DNA from: a virus
Virus record (IMG/VR): IMGVR_UViG_3300032011_000106
Location: 1-26,245 of that record
Length of the DNA: 26,245 nt
Reading direction: 5' to 3' (one strand)
The notes below the pieces were generated by a model. That model was not told the DNA's origin. It made no database searches and worked only from the letters and a program-made list of their open reading frames with translations. Made by a program: the position numbers and the translations under genes. Shown piece after piece: positions 1 through 6,341 of this stretch; positions within the stretch are counted from its first letter, which is position 1, and every line of letters starts with the position of its first letter.

Positions 1-1561
1 GTTCTGTTGATTGCTGTTGTTGAGCCATCATTTGTTGCATTTGTTGAGCTGCGGCTTGCATTTCCTCTTCAGAACGCACCAATTCTTCTGGCACCCCTAG
101 TTTTTTAGCTACATACTTAGCTACTTTCATTTGATCTACTATCAAATTTGTAAGTTCTGGACCTACTCTGCCTTGTATCATTGCTAAAAATCTGTCTACT
201 GTAGCTACATCTTGTTGGTATTGTGCCTGTGCTAGTGGGCTTGATGAAGTTACTTTTATTTCTCTACCGTTTACTTTAGGTATTTTAATTCTTCCTTGTT
301 TTTTAAGGATATAAACTACTCTTTGTAATACTGGTGTTACTAATTCTGCTTGTAATCTTCCGAATGCTGCACCAATTTGACGTGATAAATCAGCTTGTCT
401 TTCTGCTACTTCTGTTGCAGACATTGGTGTAGACTGATTAGGCATTCCCAACATATCATTATATAAGGCTTTTTTAATATTGTTTCTTTGGTCTTTTAAA
501 ACTAAGTCACTAACATTAAAGTTTCCAGCTTGTGGTATTGGCTGTAGTCCAGACGACCCAGCAGCTTTAGGAATTATTGTTCCGGGAATTAATGAGATAT
601 TATCTACGTTAACTACGCCGTCATCTTCAACTTGATACATGCCAGATATAGACATCTGTGCATTTTCTAAAACCATTTCAATAAGTAGATTTGCAGTCTT
701 AATAGCAGGTAAAGCATTCATCAATGGTCCACGACCATAGGTTTCTCCGCTACTTTTAGACCATCTGTATACAATAAATGGGTTAGCACCTAGCCCTTTA
801 TAGACTTCTTCGTATATTTTATGCTCATGTTCTGGTGAAATAGCACAATAATGGTACTCATCATCCTTTGTATTGGCATGATTTTTGTATACAACCTCTA
901 TGATTTCACACATTTTTTCAGGATTTTCTATCATATCACGCTTCATATCGTCGCTAAGTTGTCCATCTGGGTAAGCAATTAACATATCTTTTGCTCTAAT
1001 TTGTCTTTCTCTAAACACATGATCGACCTTATCATCATATCCAGATGACAAATAAACCTGTGGTAATGGAATACTTTTGAAAACTATAGGGTTAACTGCG
1101 TCTCCCTCTTCTACTAAAAGCACTGCTGTGCCTAATGCTATGTCTAAAAATGATTCATGTACTTCTTGTGAGAAGTTAGAGTTTTGCAATAACTCAAATA
1201 CATATTCAGTTACTTCATCTAGTAACAGGTCTACTTCTTTTTTATCTTCCTTTGGAATTTCATTACCAGCCCTGAATTCTGCCCATCTACTGAAGTTTGG
1301 TACAATTCCTGACTGTAATCTTGAAGCAAACTCTTGGATTCCAACGACTGCTGTCTCATCAAAGATTCTATCTGTGCGTCTTCTACCCTGTGTTTCATCA
1401 TAAAATGATTCTTTTTGTGGTAAAGCAAACTCATAGCACTCTTCAAACGTGCCTTTCCATTGGTCTTTTACTGCTTTTGCAGATTCATAACGCTTCAATA
1501 AAGCATTAACAGGACTATCATGTTGGCTAATACTAGGAGCGTAGGTGTCTATTACAGCCAA
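1..1561 (-). CDS. T7-like portal / head-to-tail connector, partial (3' end off window)
   Basis: This is the portal ring protein of the T7-like connector family. It forms the dodecameric gate at the capsid vertex through which DNA is packaged and ejected, and to which the tail attaches. About 520 residues are visible and the frame stays open to the left edge. Family features seen are the N-terminal half containing TDRIFDETAVVGIQEFAS, the central GRGPLMNALPAIKTAN segment, and SSPLAQAQ near the C-terminus, followed by a Gln/Met-rich tail. The start is TTG at 1561-1559: an in-frame TAG lies four codons upstream, and AGGAG sits six bases before the TTG, so no ATG start is needed. It follows the 87-residue gene with a 1-base gap. 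The visible length is close to the usual family size, so only a short piece should be missing. Confidence 0.9.
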   Translation of the reverse strand, partial: MAVIDTYAPSISQHDSPVNALLKRYESAKAVKDQWKGTFEECYEFALPQKESFYDETQGRRRTDRIFDETAVVGIQEFASRLQSGIVPNFSRWAEFRAGNEIPKEDKKEVDLLLDEVTEYVFELLQNSNFSQEVHESFLDIALGTAVLLVEEGDAVNPIVFKSIPLPQVYLSSGYDDKVDHVFRERQIRAKDMLIAYPDGQLSDDMKRDMIENPEKMCEIIEVVYKNHANTKDDEYHYCAISPEHEHKIYEEVYKGLGANPFIVYRWSKSSGETYGRGPLMNALPAIKTANLLIEMVLENAQMSISGMYQVEDDGVVNVDNISLIPGTIIPKAAGSSGLQPIPQAGNFNVSDLVLKDQRNNIKKALYNDMLGMPNQSTPMSATEVAERQADLSRQIGAAFGRLQAELVTPVLQRVVYILKKQGRIKIPKVNGREIKVTSSSPLAQAQYQQDVATVDRFLAMIQGRVGPELTNLIVDQMKVAKYVAKKLGVPEELVRSEEEMQAAAQQMQQMMAQQQQSTE

Positions 1562-1562
1562 A

Positions 1563-1826
1563 TTATGCTCCTAGTGTACGATTACTCATAAGTTCAGAGC
1601 CAACTTTAAAACCCTGTCCCCCTGTTCTACCAGTTAAGAGCGATCTTCTGCCTGTTGTCCCATACAAAGCGGCGATTCTATTTTCTAAATCATCACGTTT
1701 TTTCTCAGCCGTTTCTTTCTGCTCGTCTTCTCGCATTCTTTTACGAGCGTCTCTTGCACTCTCATCCTCTGGTGGAGGTGGGGGTGGTGTAGGAATACTT
1801 GGGCTACTAAATGGATTTCCACACAT
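1563..1826 (-). CDS. Small proline-rich phage protein between terminase and portal
   Basis: This protein has 87 residues. The N-terminus MCGNPF is followed by a run of six prolines (about residues 14-19), then a charged Lys/Glu/Arg segment likely to be helical (about 20-50), and a Gly/Arg-rich C-terminal part. No catalytic motif is visible. Small proteins with an MCG/MGG start and a proline tract often lie among the head-assembly genes of short-tailed phages, so a structural or assembly role is likely but not shown. It lies 2 bases after terL and 1 base before the portal start, so the three genes are surely co-transcribed. A purine-rich AGGAGAAAATAG stretch before the ATG supplies the ribosome site. 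Confidence 0.75.
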   Translation of the reverse strand: MCGNPFSSPSIPTPPPPPPEDESARDARKRMREDEQKETAEKKRDDLENRIAALYGTTGRRSLLTGRTGGQGFKVGSELMSNRTLGA

Positions 1827-1828
1827 TT

Positions 1829-3334
1829 CTATTTTCTCCTTTCATAAATTGATTTTGATTTCAAATCGAACACATTAAAGTTTCTTTTAGCTACTACTGG
1901 TCTTGAATTAGATTGACCTACTGTCAAGCTTCTTCCCTCTCCAGCACCTAGCAACATGTACTGTAATGCGTCATGTATATGCGAAAACCTATTCTTGTTA
2001 GGTTTTTCATCGTATCTTTCTCCTGATACTTGCATACGTCTGTAATGATAACCTCCATCAAAACCTTTTATAATGTTAACGCACTTAGGGTCTATTAATA
2101 AACCACTTTCGCCATCAATCATTCTCTGTAATGTAGCATTGACACTTTCCAAACGCAATGAAACATCGTTGGAATGAGTTGGTCTTGCCATAATTCCTCT
2201 GCCTTTTAGTATCTGAAATGGTGTAGATTCGTCTGTCTGCGCCCTATGGTCACCTGCTGGGTCGCCAAATATTGTAAAATCTCTAGGTAAATACTCTGCC
2301 ATTTTAGATTTCATTAGATCGCTGAAGCGTAATATACCCATATCCTCTGCTACAAGCTCATCAATGATAAGCCATCTACCTCTAAGTTTCTGTCCAAAGA
2401 CACATGCTGGGGTTAATCCAAAGTCTATGCCTACGTAAACTGGAGCTTGTGGCACTATAGCTATATCGCTTTTAGCTACATGCACATCTCTATTAAACAT
2501 TTCATATACAGGTTTCCCATCTTCTACTTGACCTAATTTGTTTAAAACATAGACATCAATCCATGATTTGGTCTTACCACGTATAATATTTTCATAATAA
2601 TTCTTAGTTAGATTCTTTCCGTTTTCTTTGTTAGTATTGTCGTTATAGGTGTTCAATTCACCTCTATCATCGTACTGCTCTAACATAGCTGGGGGTTGAT
2701 TAAAAAATCTCCAGTTATCAGGCTTCACTAACATCTTAGCTTCTTGCTTGGTTATATAATCTGGGATAACAGTTTCACCTGCGAGGATTGACCACCAATG
2801 GTCTGTATCTGGTGGGTTGGTATCACATATAACGCCATACCATGTGGGACCACCGTCACGCATACTAGGATATCTTCCAACCCTCATGGTACATGCGTCA
2901 ACAATTGACTTAGGTATCTCTCTTGCTTCATTAATCCATACACCTGTTAGCTCCAATGATAGTAGTTTCTTGACATCTTCTGGTCTATCAAGGGCTAAAA
3001 AAATAACTTCCAATTCTAAATCGCCTTTTTTTATTTTATGAGTATAGGGTACTGACCATGTAAACTTGCCCCATGTTTCTTCAGGAAACCAATCAAGCCA
3101 CGTTTTTATTGTAGTTGTTTTCAGTTGTGGGTTGGTATTTCTTATCACAGCCCATCTTGATCTTTTGATTCCATCTTCCGATGGCTTTTGTTCTAAGGCA
3201 CGTCTCAATATTTCAATACAACAAGAGACTGATTTACCACTACCTACTGGTCCACGAAGCCCACGAAAAAAAGACGTGTCTTTCATAAATTGTTTGATTA
3301 CGTCGCCGTCTGGCTTATAGGTTAACGATGTCAT
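1829..3334 (-). CDS. terL: Terminase large subunit (packaging ATPase/nuclease)
   Basis: This 501-residue protein is the motor that translocates DNA into the procapsid and cuts concatemers. The ATPase domain shows Walker A GPVGSGKS (residues 28-35), Walker B VWINEARE (132-139, catalytic Glu included) and a DTNP coupling-type motif (171-174). The RNase H-like nuclease domain shows GIDFG (Asp304), FGDPAG (Asp358) and a C-terminal SHIHDALQY segment that supplies the third acidic position. The length is normal for the family. The start ATG overlaps the preceding 69-residue gene by 20 bases, and the next gene follows after 2 bases. Terminase small subunit is upstream on the same strand but separated by the cluster of tiny genes. 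Confidence 0.97.
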   Translation of the reverse strand: MTSLTYKPDGDVIKQFMKDTSFFRGLRGPVGSGKSVSCCIEILRRALEQKPSEDGIKRSRWAVIRNTNPQLKTTTIKTWLDWFPEETWGKFTWSVPYTHKIKKGDLELEVIFLALDRPEDVKKLLSLELTGVWINEAREIPKSIVDACTMRVGRYPSMRDGGPTWYGVICDTNPPDTDHWWSILAGETVIPDYITKQEAKMLVKPDNWRFFNQPPAMLEQYDDRGELNTYNDNTNKENGKNLTKNYYENIIRGKTKSWIDVYVLNKLGQVEDGKPVYEMFNRDVHVAKSDIAIVPQAPVYVGIDFGLTPACVFGQKLRGRWLIIDELVAEDMGILRFSDLMKSKMAEYLPRDFTIFGDPAGDHRAQTDESTPFQILKGRGIMARPTHSNDVSLRLESVNATLQRMIDGESGLLIDPKCVNIIKGFDGGYHYRRMQVSGERYDEKPNKNRFSHIHDALQYMLLGAGEGRSLTVGQSNSRPVVAKRNFNVFDLKSKSIYERRK

Positions 3335-3524
3335 GGTCTACTGCTAGTTTGTAAAGCTTCTCTAATGTGACTGGATTCAAGGCTTCTAATACCCTATCAC
3401 ACTCTCTATCTGTCAATCCCTCTTTAGGTAGGTCTTTCATATGAGTTAATTTAACTGCAATTCGCAATTTTTTTAAAGCACCATGGTTATATTTTCTTAA
3501 TTTTTCTATGGAATGATAAGCCAT
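3315..3524 (-). CDS. Small protein of unknown function upstream of terL
   Basis: This 69-residue protein is mostly helical and charged, with a basic N-terminal half (IEKLRKYNHGALKKLRIAVK) and an acidic/Leu-rich second half. I do not recognise the family. Its ATG shares the final A of the preceding gene's TAA stop (TAATG), and its last 20 bases overlap the start of terL, which points to translational coupling. Being a tiny gene directly before terL it could help packaging, but that is inference from position alone. Confidence 0.65.
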   Translation of the reverse strand: MAYHSIEKLRKYNHGALKKLRIAVKLTHMKDLPKEGLTDRECDRVLEALNPVTLEKLYKLAVDHDIVNL

Positions 3525-3694
3525 TAGCTATCAATTAGTCCTGAACATAGCTTGGTAGCTTGTTCTAGTGAATGTCCTTTGAGCATTTTAACCTCCAAAC
3601 ATTGTTTCATTCTGGTGTTTCTGTACTCACGCTTTTCTTTTGCTAGATTTTTTTCTATTGCTTTTGCTCTTTTTTTGTTCTTTTCTAAGCTCAT
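3524..3694 (-). CDS. Small lysine-rich protein of unknown function
   Basis: This 56-residue protein starts MSLEKNKKRAKAIEKNLAK. The first half is a highly basic, helix-favouring stretch; the second half contains two cysteines and ends CSGLIDS. A strong GGAGGAG ribosome site lies just before the ATG, and the TAA stop overlaps the next start (TAATG). No family is recognised. The gene belongs to the run of small basic proteins between the terminase subunits. The strong ribosome site and exact junction support it despite its size. Confidence 0.6.
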   Translation of the reverse strand: MSLEKNKKRAKAIEKNLAKEKREYRNTRMKQCLEVKMLKGHSLEQATKLCSGLIDS

Positions 3695-3773
3695 CTCTCC
3701 TCCTCTTAACTGCTACTTGTCGTTGAATTCTTAACATCTCATATAAAGCCCTTAAATAGGGTAAAATCGCTGT

Positions 3774-3905
3774 TTATTTTGAATCATGAGTATTGGTACT
3801 AGATGACTGTTGTTTCTTCTTTTTAAGGTCTTCTTTGTACTTTTCAATCCTCTTGTCCATTTCTTGTTGTTTTATTTTTCTATTGATGTATTTGATGTCT
3901 ACCAT
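3774..3905 (-). CDS. Very small charged protein of unknown function
   Basis: This 43-residue protein (MVDIKYINRKIKQQEMDKRI...) is Lys/Gln/Glu-rich and predicted as one long amphipathic helix ending in a Ser/Thr tail. GGAG lies nine bases before the ATG. The start overlaps the end of the preceding 81-residue gene by 7 bases. Function is unknown and the sequence is low in complexity, so this call rests on the ribosome site and operon packing. The 79 bases that follow (3695-3773) hold no convincing gene. Confidence 0.5.
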   Translation of the reverse strand: MVDIKYINRKIKQQEMDKRIEKYKEDLKKKKQQSSSTNTHDSK

Positions 3906-4144
3906 TTTTTACAACTCCAATATCTTGCTGTTAGTTTATCTTTAGCAGTAGCACACTTATGCCTTGCTCTAAATGATTTTCTACGTGCTGGTTGATCTTT
4001 TTTTATTGTCATATTAGCGTCACCAAACCTAATCAATCTAATCTTACTGCCTACCTTGGCGAGTACAGCAAATTTTTTAGTTTTGGTTCTGGAACGTTTT
4101 GGCTTATTGTAGCCAGAAAATTTTTCACCTGCTCTTTCAATCAT
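3899..4144 (-). CDS. Conserved small basic phage protein (KLIRFGD / PARRKSFRARHKC type)
   Basis: This 81-residue, very basic protein contains, in order, a GYNKPKR segment, VLAKVGSKIRLIRFGDANM (about 28-46), PARRKSFRARHKC (about 53-65) and a C-terminal RYWSCKKW. I recognise this pattern as a conserved, uncharacterised phage family with two spaced cysteines and a DNA- or RNA-binding-like charge, but I cannot name a function. Its ATG overlaps the TGA of the upstream gene (ATGA), so it is translationally coupled. The Cys/His content might bind a metal, which is inference. Its repeated occurrence beside the next two small genes suggests a shared role. Confidence 0.8.
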   Translation of the reverse strand: MIERAGEKFSGYNKPKRSRTKTKKFAVLAKVGSKIRLIRFGDANMTIKKDQPARRKSFRARHKCATAKDKLTARYWSCKKW

Positions 4145-4380
4145 GTCTTAGCATATGAGGGTTTAGGTCCCTTGTTGGATTTGGCTTGTTTACGCTTTAC
4201 AGCACCTCTGCGCTTGGAAGCTGACATGCTTCTAGCTTTAGCTATAGGTACGCATTTTGGATACTTTGATCTTTTCTCGCCCTTTGACCTGCCACAAGGT
4301 GGAAATGAACCGTCAGAACGAGGGTTAGCAATGTCAACCCACTTATCTTTTACCCATTGTTTAAGACCTTTTTTTGCCAC
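4141..4380 (-). CDS. Small Cys/Lys-rich conserved protein (WVDI...CGRSKG...YPKCVP type), GTG start
   Basis: This 79-residue protein starts with GTG at 4380-4378. AAGG lies about eight bases upstream, and the first residues (MAKKGLKQWVKDKWVDI) match the usual beginning of this family. The conserved core reads CGRSKG, then RSKYPKCVP and the basic MSASKRRGAVKRKQ. Two cysteines could bind metal and the rest is basic; I believe it matches an uncharacterised domain of the DUF5872 sort, but that name needs a search. A longer frame of 124 codons from a TTG at 4515 exists, but its first 45 codons only read the neighbouring gene out of frame. The stop overlaps the next ATG. Confidence 0.8.
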   Translation of the reverse strand: MAKKGLKQWVKDKWVDIANPRSDGSFPPCGRSKGEKRSKYPKCVPIAKARSMSASKRRGAVKRKQAKSNKGPKPSYAKT

Positions 4381-4507
4381 TCTTTTTACCTTTCGGTTTG
4401 ATTCTACCAGAGCAAATACCAGCTGCATACATATTCGCATAAGCAGACGGATATACTTTGAATTTCCTTTTCGCAGCAGCTTTGCCCTTTGCACATAGTT
4501 TAGCCAT
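4361..4507 (-). CDS. Small conserved basic protein (MAKLCAKGKAAAKRKFKVYP type)
   Basis: This 48-residue protein starts MAKLCAKGKAAAKRKFKVYP, continues SAYANMYAAGICSGR, and ends in a Lys-rich tail. I recognise this as a small family found beside the WVDI/YPKCVP protein in other phages and giant viruses; its function is unknown. It overlaps the GTG start of the next gene by 20 bases in another frame. The ribosome site is weak (TTGGG before the ATG). The gene is easy to miss because the alternative frame over the same bases is longer, but the protein here is far more protein-like and has two spaced cysteines. Confidence 0.75.
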   Translation of the reverse strand: MAKLCAKGKAAAKRKFKVYPSAYANMYAAGICSGRIKPKGKKSGKKRS

Positions 4508-4748
4508 AGACCCAATATATCATAACGAACCTTGAAAGGAAATATTGTGTGTAGAGGTGGTTATATAAGTAGTCACGGCTGGTTTTTAAGACCCCCCTAG
4601 TCCCACAAGGCACAGACAGTACTATTATTCTCATGACTAGGTGCGGTCTGAAACCAGTCCGTGTCAATCTAATGTGCGAATGCACATGCTATCGAGAATC
4701 GAGGACACATAAGTCCGAGTATAGATGAGTGTACGCAGTACGCTAATT
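4508..4748. other. Gene-free intergenic stretch with strong dyads; candidate structured RNA
   Basis: No convincing gene is present. Between the terminase small subunit stop and the next small gene there are several inverted repeats. CTAGTC at 4597-4602 pairs with GACTAG at 4635-4640. GTGTC at 4661-4665 pairs with GACAC at 4704-4708 and encloses two hairpins, ATGTGC/GCACAT (4672-4687, loop GAAT) and TCGA/TCGA (4692-4702, loop GAA), which makes a three-way junction. If transcribed with its neighbours the RNA would be from the minus strand. It does not fit a tRNA or hammerhead ribozyme. It could be a packaging (pac) site, a leader for the small genes, or a processing site. Confidence 0.45.
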
Positions 4749-5120
4749 CTAAGACAGGTCGATATTGATAGACAGTTCCCCTGATACCAGATGTTGATGT
4801 TTGTCTGGTGCTTTGAATCCTGCTCTATCCAGTATATCTTTACTTGCTTCTAGCTGTACGTATTCACTTCTAGCATTCGCACTAAGTGATTCTATCTTAT
4901 GCAGTGCCTTAGTCCCACCCAATGCTATCTTACGTCTCAGCTGTACCAGATAATATTCCTGTACCTTTGGACTTTGTAGCATTTTGTGAGCTGTTACCCT
5001 TGCACTGTTTCCCTTATATCCTGCCAACTTAGAAGCTTCTGTAATACTGCAACCTTGTGATACTAGTATATCCACCAACTTCTTTGCTCTAGGTGTAATC
5101 TCTCTTGTGACTGTCTTCAT
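4749..5120 (-). CDS. terS: Terminase small subunit-like protein
   Basis: This 123-residue protein has an N-terminal helix-turn-helix: residues about 12-55 contain ILVSQGCSITEASKLAGY, then a second helical piece ARVTAHKMLQSPKVQEY. This layout (HTH, a short helical oligomerisation region, then an acidic tail LSINIDLS) and the size match terminase small subunits, which bind the packaging site and hand DNA to the large subunit. It is the first minus-strand gene after the divergent control region, on the same strand as terL. No ribosome site precedes the ATG, and a possible promoter ends only seven bases upstream, so the mRNA may be leaderless. Confidence 0.8.
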   Translation of the reverse strand: MKTVTREITPRAKKLVDILVSQGCSITEASKLAGYKGNSARVTAHKMLQSPKVQEYYLVQLRRKIALGGTKALHKIESLSANARSEYVQLEASKDILDRAGFKAPDKHQHLVSGELSINIDLS

Positions 5121-5127
5121 ATTCAGT

Positions 5128-5156
5128 ATATTATTCTATTCGTTTTTATTAGTCCA
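5128..5156 (-). promoter_or_regulatory. Candidate sigma70-type promoter for the leftward (terS) operon
   Basis: Read on the minus strand, TGGACT (5156-5151) and TAATAT (5133-5128) are separated by 17 bases, close to the -35 TTGACA and -10 TATAAT pattern. A start about seven bases after the -10 would fall on or next to the terS ATG at 5120, which agrees with the lack of a ribosome site there. The match is moderate and untested. Confidence 0.35.
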
Positions 5157-5215
5157 CCGCAGAAATTCTAGCGTCAGCGAATTTCGTGGAATCAAGCGAA
5201 GCGCGATAGTTGATA

Positions 5216-5233
5216 TAAGCATGTTCATGCTTA
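5216..5233. promoter_or_regulatory. Perfect 18-base palindrome, operator-like
   Basis: TAAGCATG and CATGCTTA flank a TT centre, giving 8 + 8 perfectly paired bases. A two-base loop is too tight for a good RNA hairpin, so a binding site for a dimeric DNA-binding protein is more likely. It lies midway between the divergent operons. The LexA-type protein at 11420 is one candidate binder (inference). Confidence 0.45.
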
Positions 5234-5310
5234 GGTGTAGTCATGCGTATTTTATCTACTGTATTATTAATTTTGTCCAGATGATTATGCCAGTCGCTAT
5301 GCGTCTCGTT

Positions 5311-5395
5311 AAGTCAGAGAACCGTACGTTCATAAGTTCCGCCGTGTCAAGTTCCTCCAAACCGACCGAGCCTAAACTTGCCACGGCACTGACTT
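5311..5395 (+). other. Large branched stem-loop upstream of the rightward operon
   Basis: The outer stem AAGTCAG (5311-5317) / CTGACTT (5389-5395) encloses a small hairpin GAAC-CGTAC-GTTC and a strong hairpin. The latter is GCCGTG-T-CAAGTT (5341-5353) paired with AACTTG-C-CACGGC (5375-5387), a 13-position stem with one mismatch and a 21-base loop. A competing pairing exists: GTTAAGT (5308-5314) with ACTTAAC (5414-5420). Two mutually exclusive outer stems are typical of regulatory leaders, but no known riboswitch is recognised. Confidence 0.45.
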
Positions 5396-5425
5396 TGTAC
5401 GTATTTCGGTCTCACTTAACAAAAC

Positions 5426-5439
5426 GCCAGCGATCTGGC
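5426..5439 (+). other. Short hairpin just before a ribosome binding site
   Basis: GCCAG-CGAT-CTGGC forms a 5-bp stem with a 4-base loop, immediately followed by AGGA (5440-5443), the ribosome site of the gene starting at 5452. It could be a translational operator or an mRNA-stabilising 5' hairpin. Confidence 0.4.
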
Positions 5440-5451
5440 AGGAAAATAATA

Positions 5452-5886
5452 ATGACAAACATTAACAACACAGTAGAGAAAATACTCTCTACACACATAG
5501 GCAATGCTGAAAAGATTTTGCCACCTAGCTCATCGAAGCCTGAGAATAATCCGATGAAGTACTTCATTGACGCTCAAGCAAGATTGTTCTACTTTGCCAA
5601 ACTCAAAATAGAGAAAGCTCAATCTAATGTACTAGCTGACTTGAAAGAAGAGAATGCTAAAGAGAAAGCAGAAAGAGATGACGGTTTAGTCCAGATGTTG
5701 GATGAGCGTTCTGGATATTACAAGATATCTATAAGCAATCATGAGATGACATTGAATAAACTATCCAATGCTTATCTAGAATTGACTGGCGAGACTTGGA
5801 CAGCACCTAGACTGAAAGAAAAAGTTCAGACTAAGCGTCCAGTATATGGTCAAGTACGTGATTATGACAACGTATCTTTAGCTTAA
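5452..5886 (+). CDS. First gene of the rightward block, unknown function
   Basis: This 144-residue protein is hydrophilic and largely helical. A short N-terminal region is followed by residues about 35-70 (MKYFIDAQARLFYFAKLKIE), a charged coiled-coil-like KEENAKEKAERDD stretch, and a C-terminal PRLKEKVQTKRPVYGQ. I do not recognise it. The start ATG at 5452 has AGGA nine bases upstream; the longer open frame back to 5107 is rejected because its extra residues read through the palindromes. As the first gene of the early operon it may be an early takeover or regulatory protein (inference from position). Confidence 0.75.
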   Translation: MTNINNTVEKILSTHIGNAEKILPPSSSKPENNPMKYFIDAQARLFYFAKLKIEKAQSNVLADLKEENAKEKAERDDGLVQMLDERSGYYKISISNHEMTLNKLSNAYLELTGETWTAPRLKEKVQTKRPVYGQVRDYDNVSLA

Positions 5887-5893
5887 ATACATG

Positions 5894-5952
5894 TACTATA
5901 GTTCAATCTGTAGTATAATAAATTATGGTATCTGGGCAGATGTGTCCAGATA
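5894..5952 (+). promoter_or_regulatory. Intergenic paired hairpins with a TATAAT box
   Basis: TACTATAG (5894-5901) pairs with CTGTAGTA (5908-5915) using one wobble; TATCTGG (5929-5935) pairs with CCAGATA (5946-5952). TATAAT at 5914-5919 is a perfect -10 sequence, but the -35 position (5891-5896) is poor. The segment may be an internal promoter, an RNA processing site, or both. Confidence 0.35.
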
Positions 5953-5981
5953 TCTAATTAAAATAATATGAGGAATATAAT

Positions 5982-6332
5982 ATGGAAAAGTTACCAAACG
6001 TGAGCGTTGAGCGAATCGGTTTAAATAGTCACATTGTGACATTTAATGAGAATCAAACGCTCTTATCATACAACCGAGTTATTGGTGTCTGGAATACAGA
6101 AAGCAATGTAGTGATGTTGAATAGTTCAATATTCAGGGGTGCAAAGCTTTGGAAAAATTCAGTAACAACGGCGAAGCATAGAAATTATTGGCTTCAATTG
6201 AACGGTAAAGAAATTGAAAAAAGAATCTTATCTGGTCAATTTGTCGAAGTTGAATTGGGAGATGATGAAGCATTAGTTCCAAGCTTTGCTTTGCTTAATG
6301 GAATAACAGAACATTCCAGGACACAACACTAA
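5982..6332 (+). CDS. Small early protein of unknown function
   Basis: This 116-residue protein begins with predicted beta structure (VSVERIGLNSHIVTFNENQT), followed by SYNRVIGVWN and a segment KNSVTTAKHRNYWLQLNGKE. The middle resembles small phage proteins in which a 'SY.T.VA' strand is followed by a Trp/Thr/His 'W..TT..H...WL' motif, but I am not sure of that family and no function is known. GAGG lies nine bases before the ATG. It is followed by a strong hairpin rather than directly by the next gene. Confidence 0.7.
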   Translation: MEKLPNVSVERIGLNSHIVTFNENQTLLSYNRVIGVWNTESNVVMLNSSIFRGAKLWKNSVTTAKHRNYWLQLNGKEIEKRILSGQFVEVELGDDEALVPSFALLNGITEHSRTQH

Positions 6333-6341
6333 ATAAAAAAA

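Larger units (their letters stand above)
5157..5451. promoter_or_regulatory. Divergent control region with palindromes and a branched stem-loop
   Basis: This gene-free stretch lies between the two divergent operons. It contains GAAATTC/GAATTTC (5162-5185), an 18-base perfect palindrome TAAGCATG-TT-CATGCTTA (5216-5233) that looks like an operator, a long branched stem-loop (5311-5395) and a small hairpin before the first plus-strand gene (5426-5439). A plus-strand frame is open across the area, but its predicted residues look non-coding. A regulator-binding site and/or replication origin are both plausible. No clear consensus promoter for the rightward operon was found. Confidence 0.5.

Noticed and set aside
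3627-3737. 36-codon, Lys/Arg-rich minus-strand frame
   Set aside because: It overlaps most of the 56-residue gene in another frame and has no ribosome site, while the other gene has GGAGGAG.
3992-4498. Plus-strand open frame of 168 codons
   Set aside because: It lies antisense to two recognisable small genes with conserved motifs and contains no protein-like domain.
4597-4740. tRNA gene or hammerhead ribozyme
   Set aside because: No acceptor stem with a T-arm signature was found, and the CTGATGA core of hammerheads is absent on both strands.
5107-5451. N-terminal extension of the first rightward gene (open frame from 5107)
   Set aside because: The extra residues read through the palindrome and stem-loops, look unlike protein, and the ATG at 5452 has its own ribosome site.
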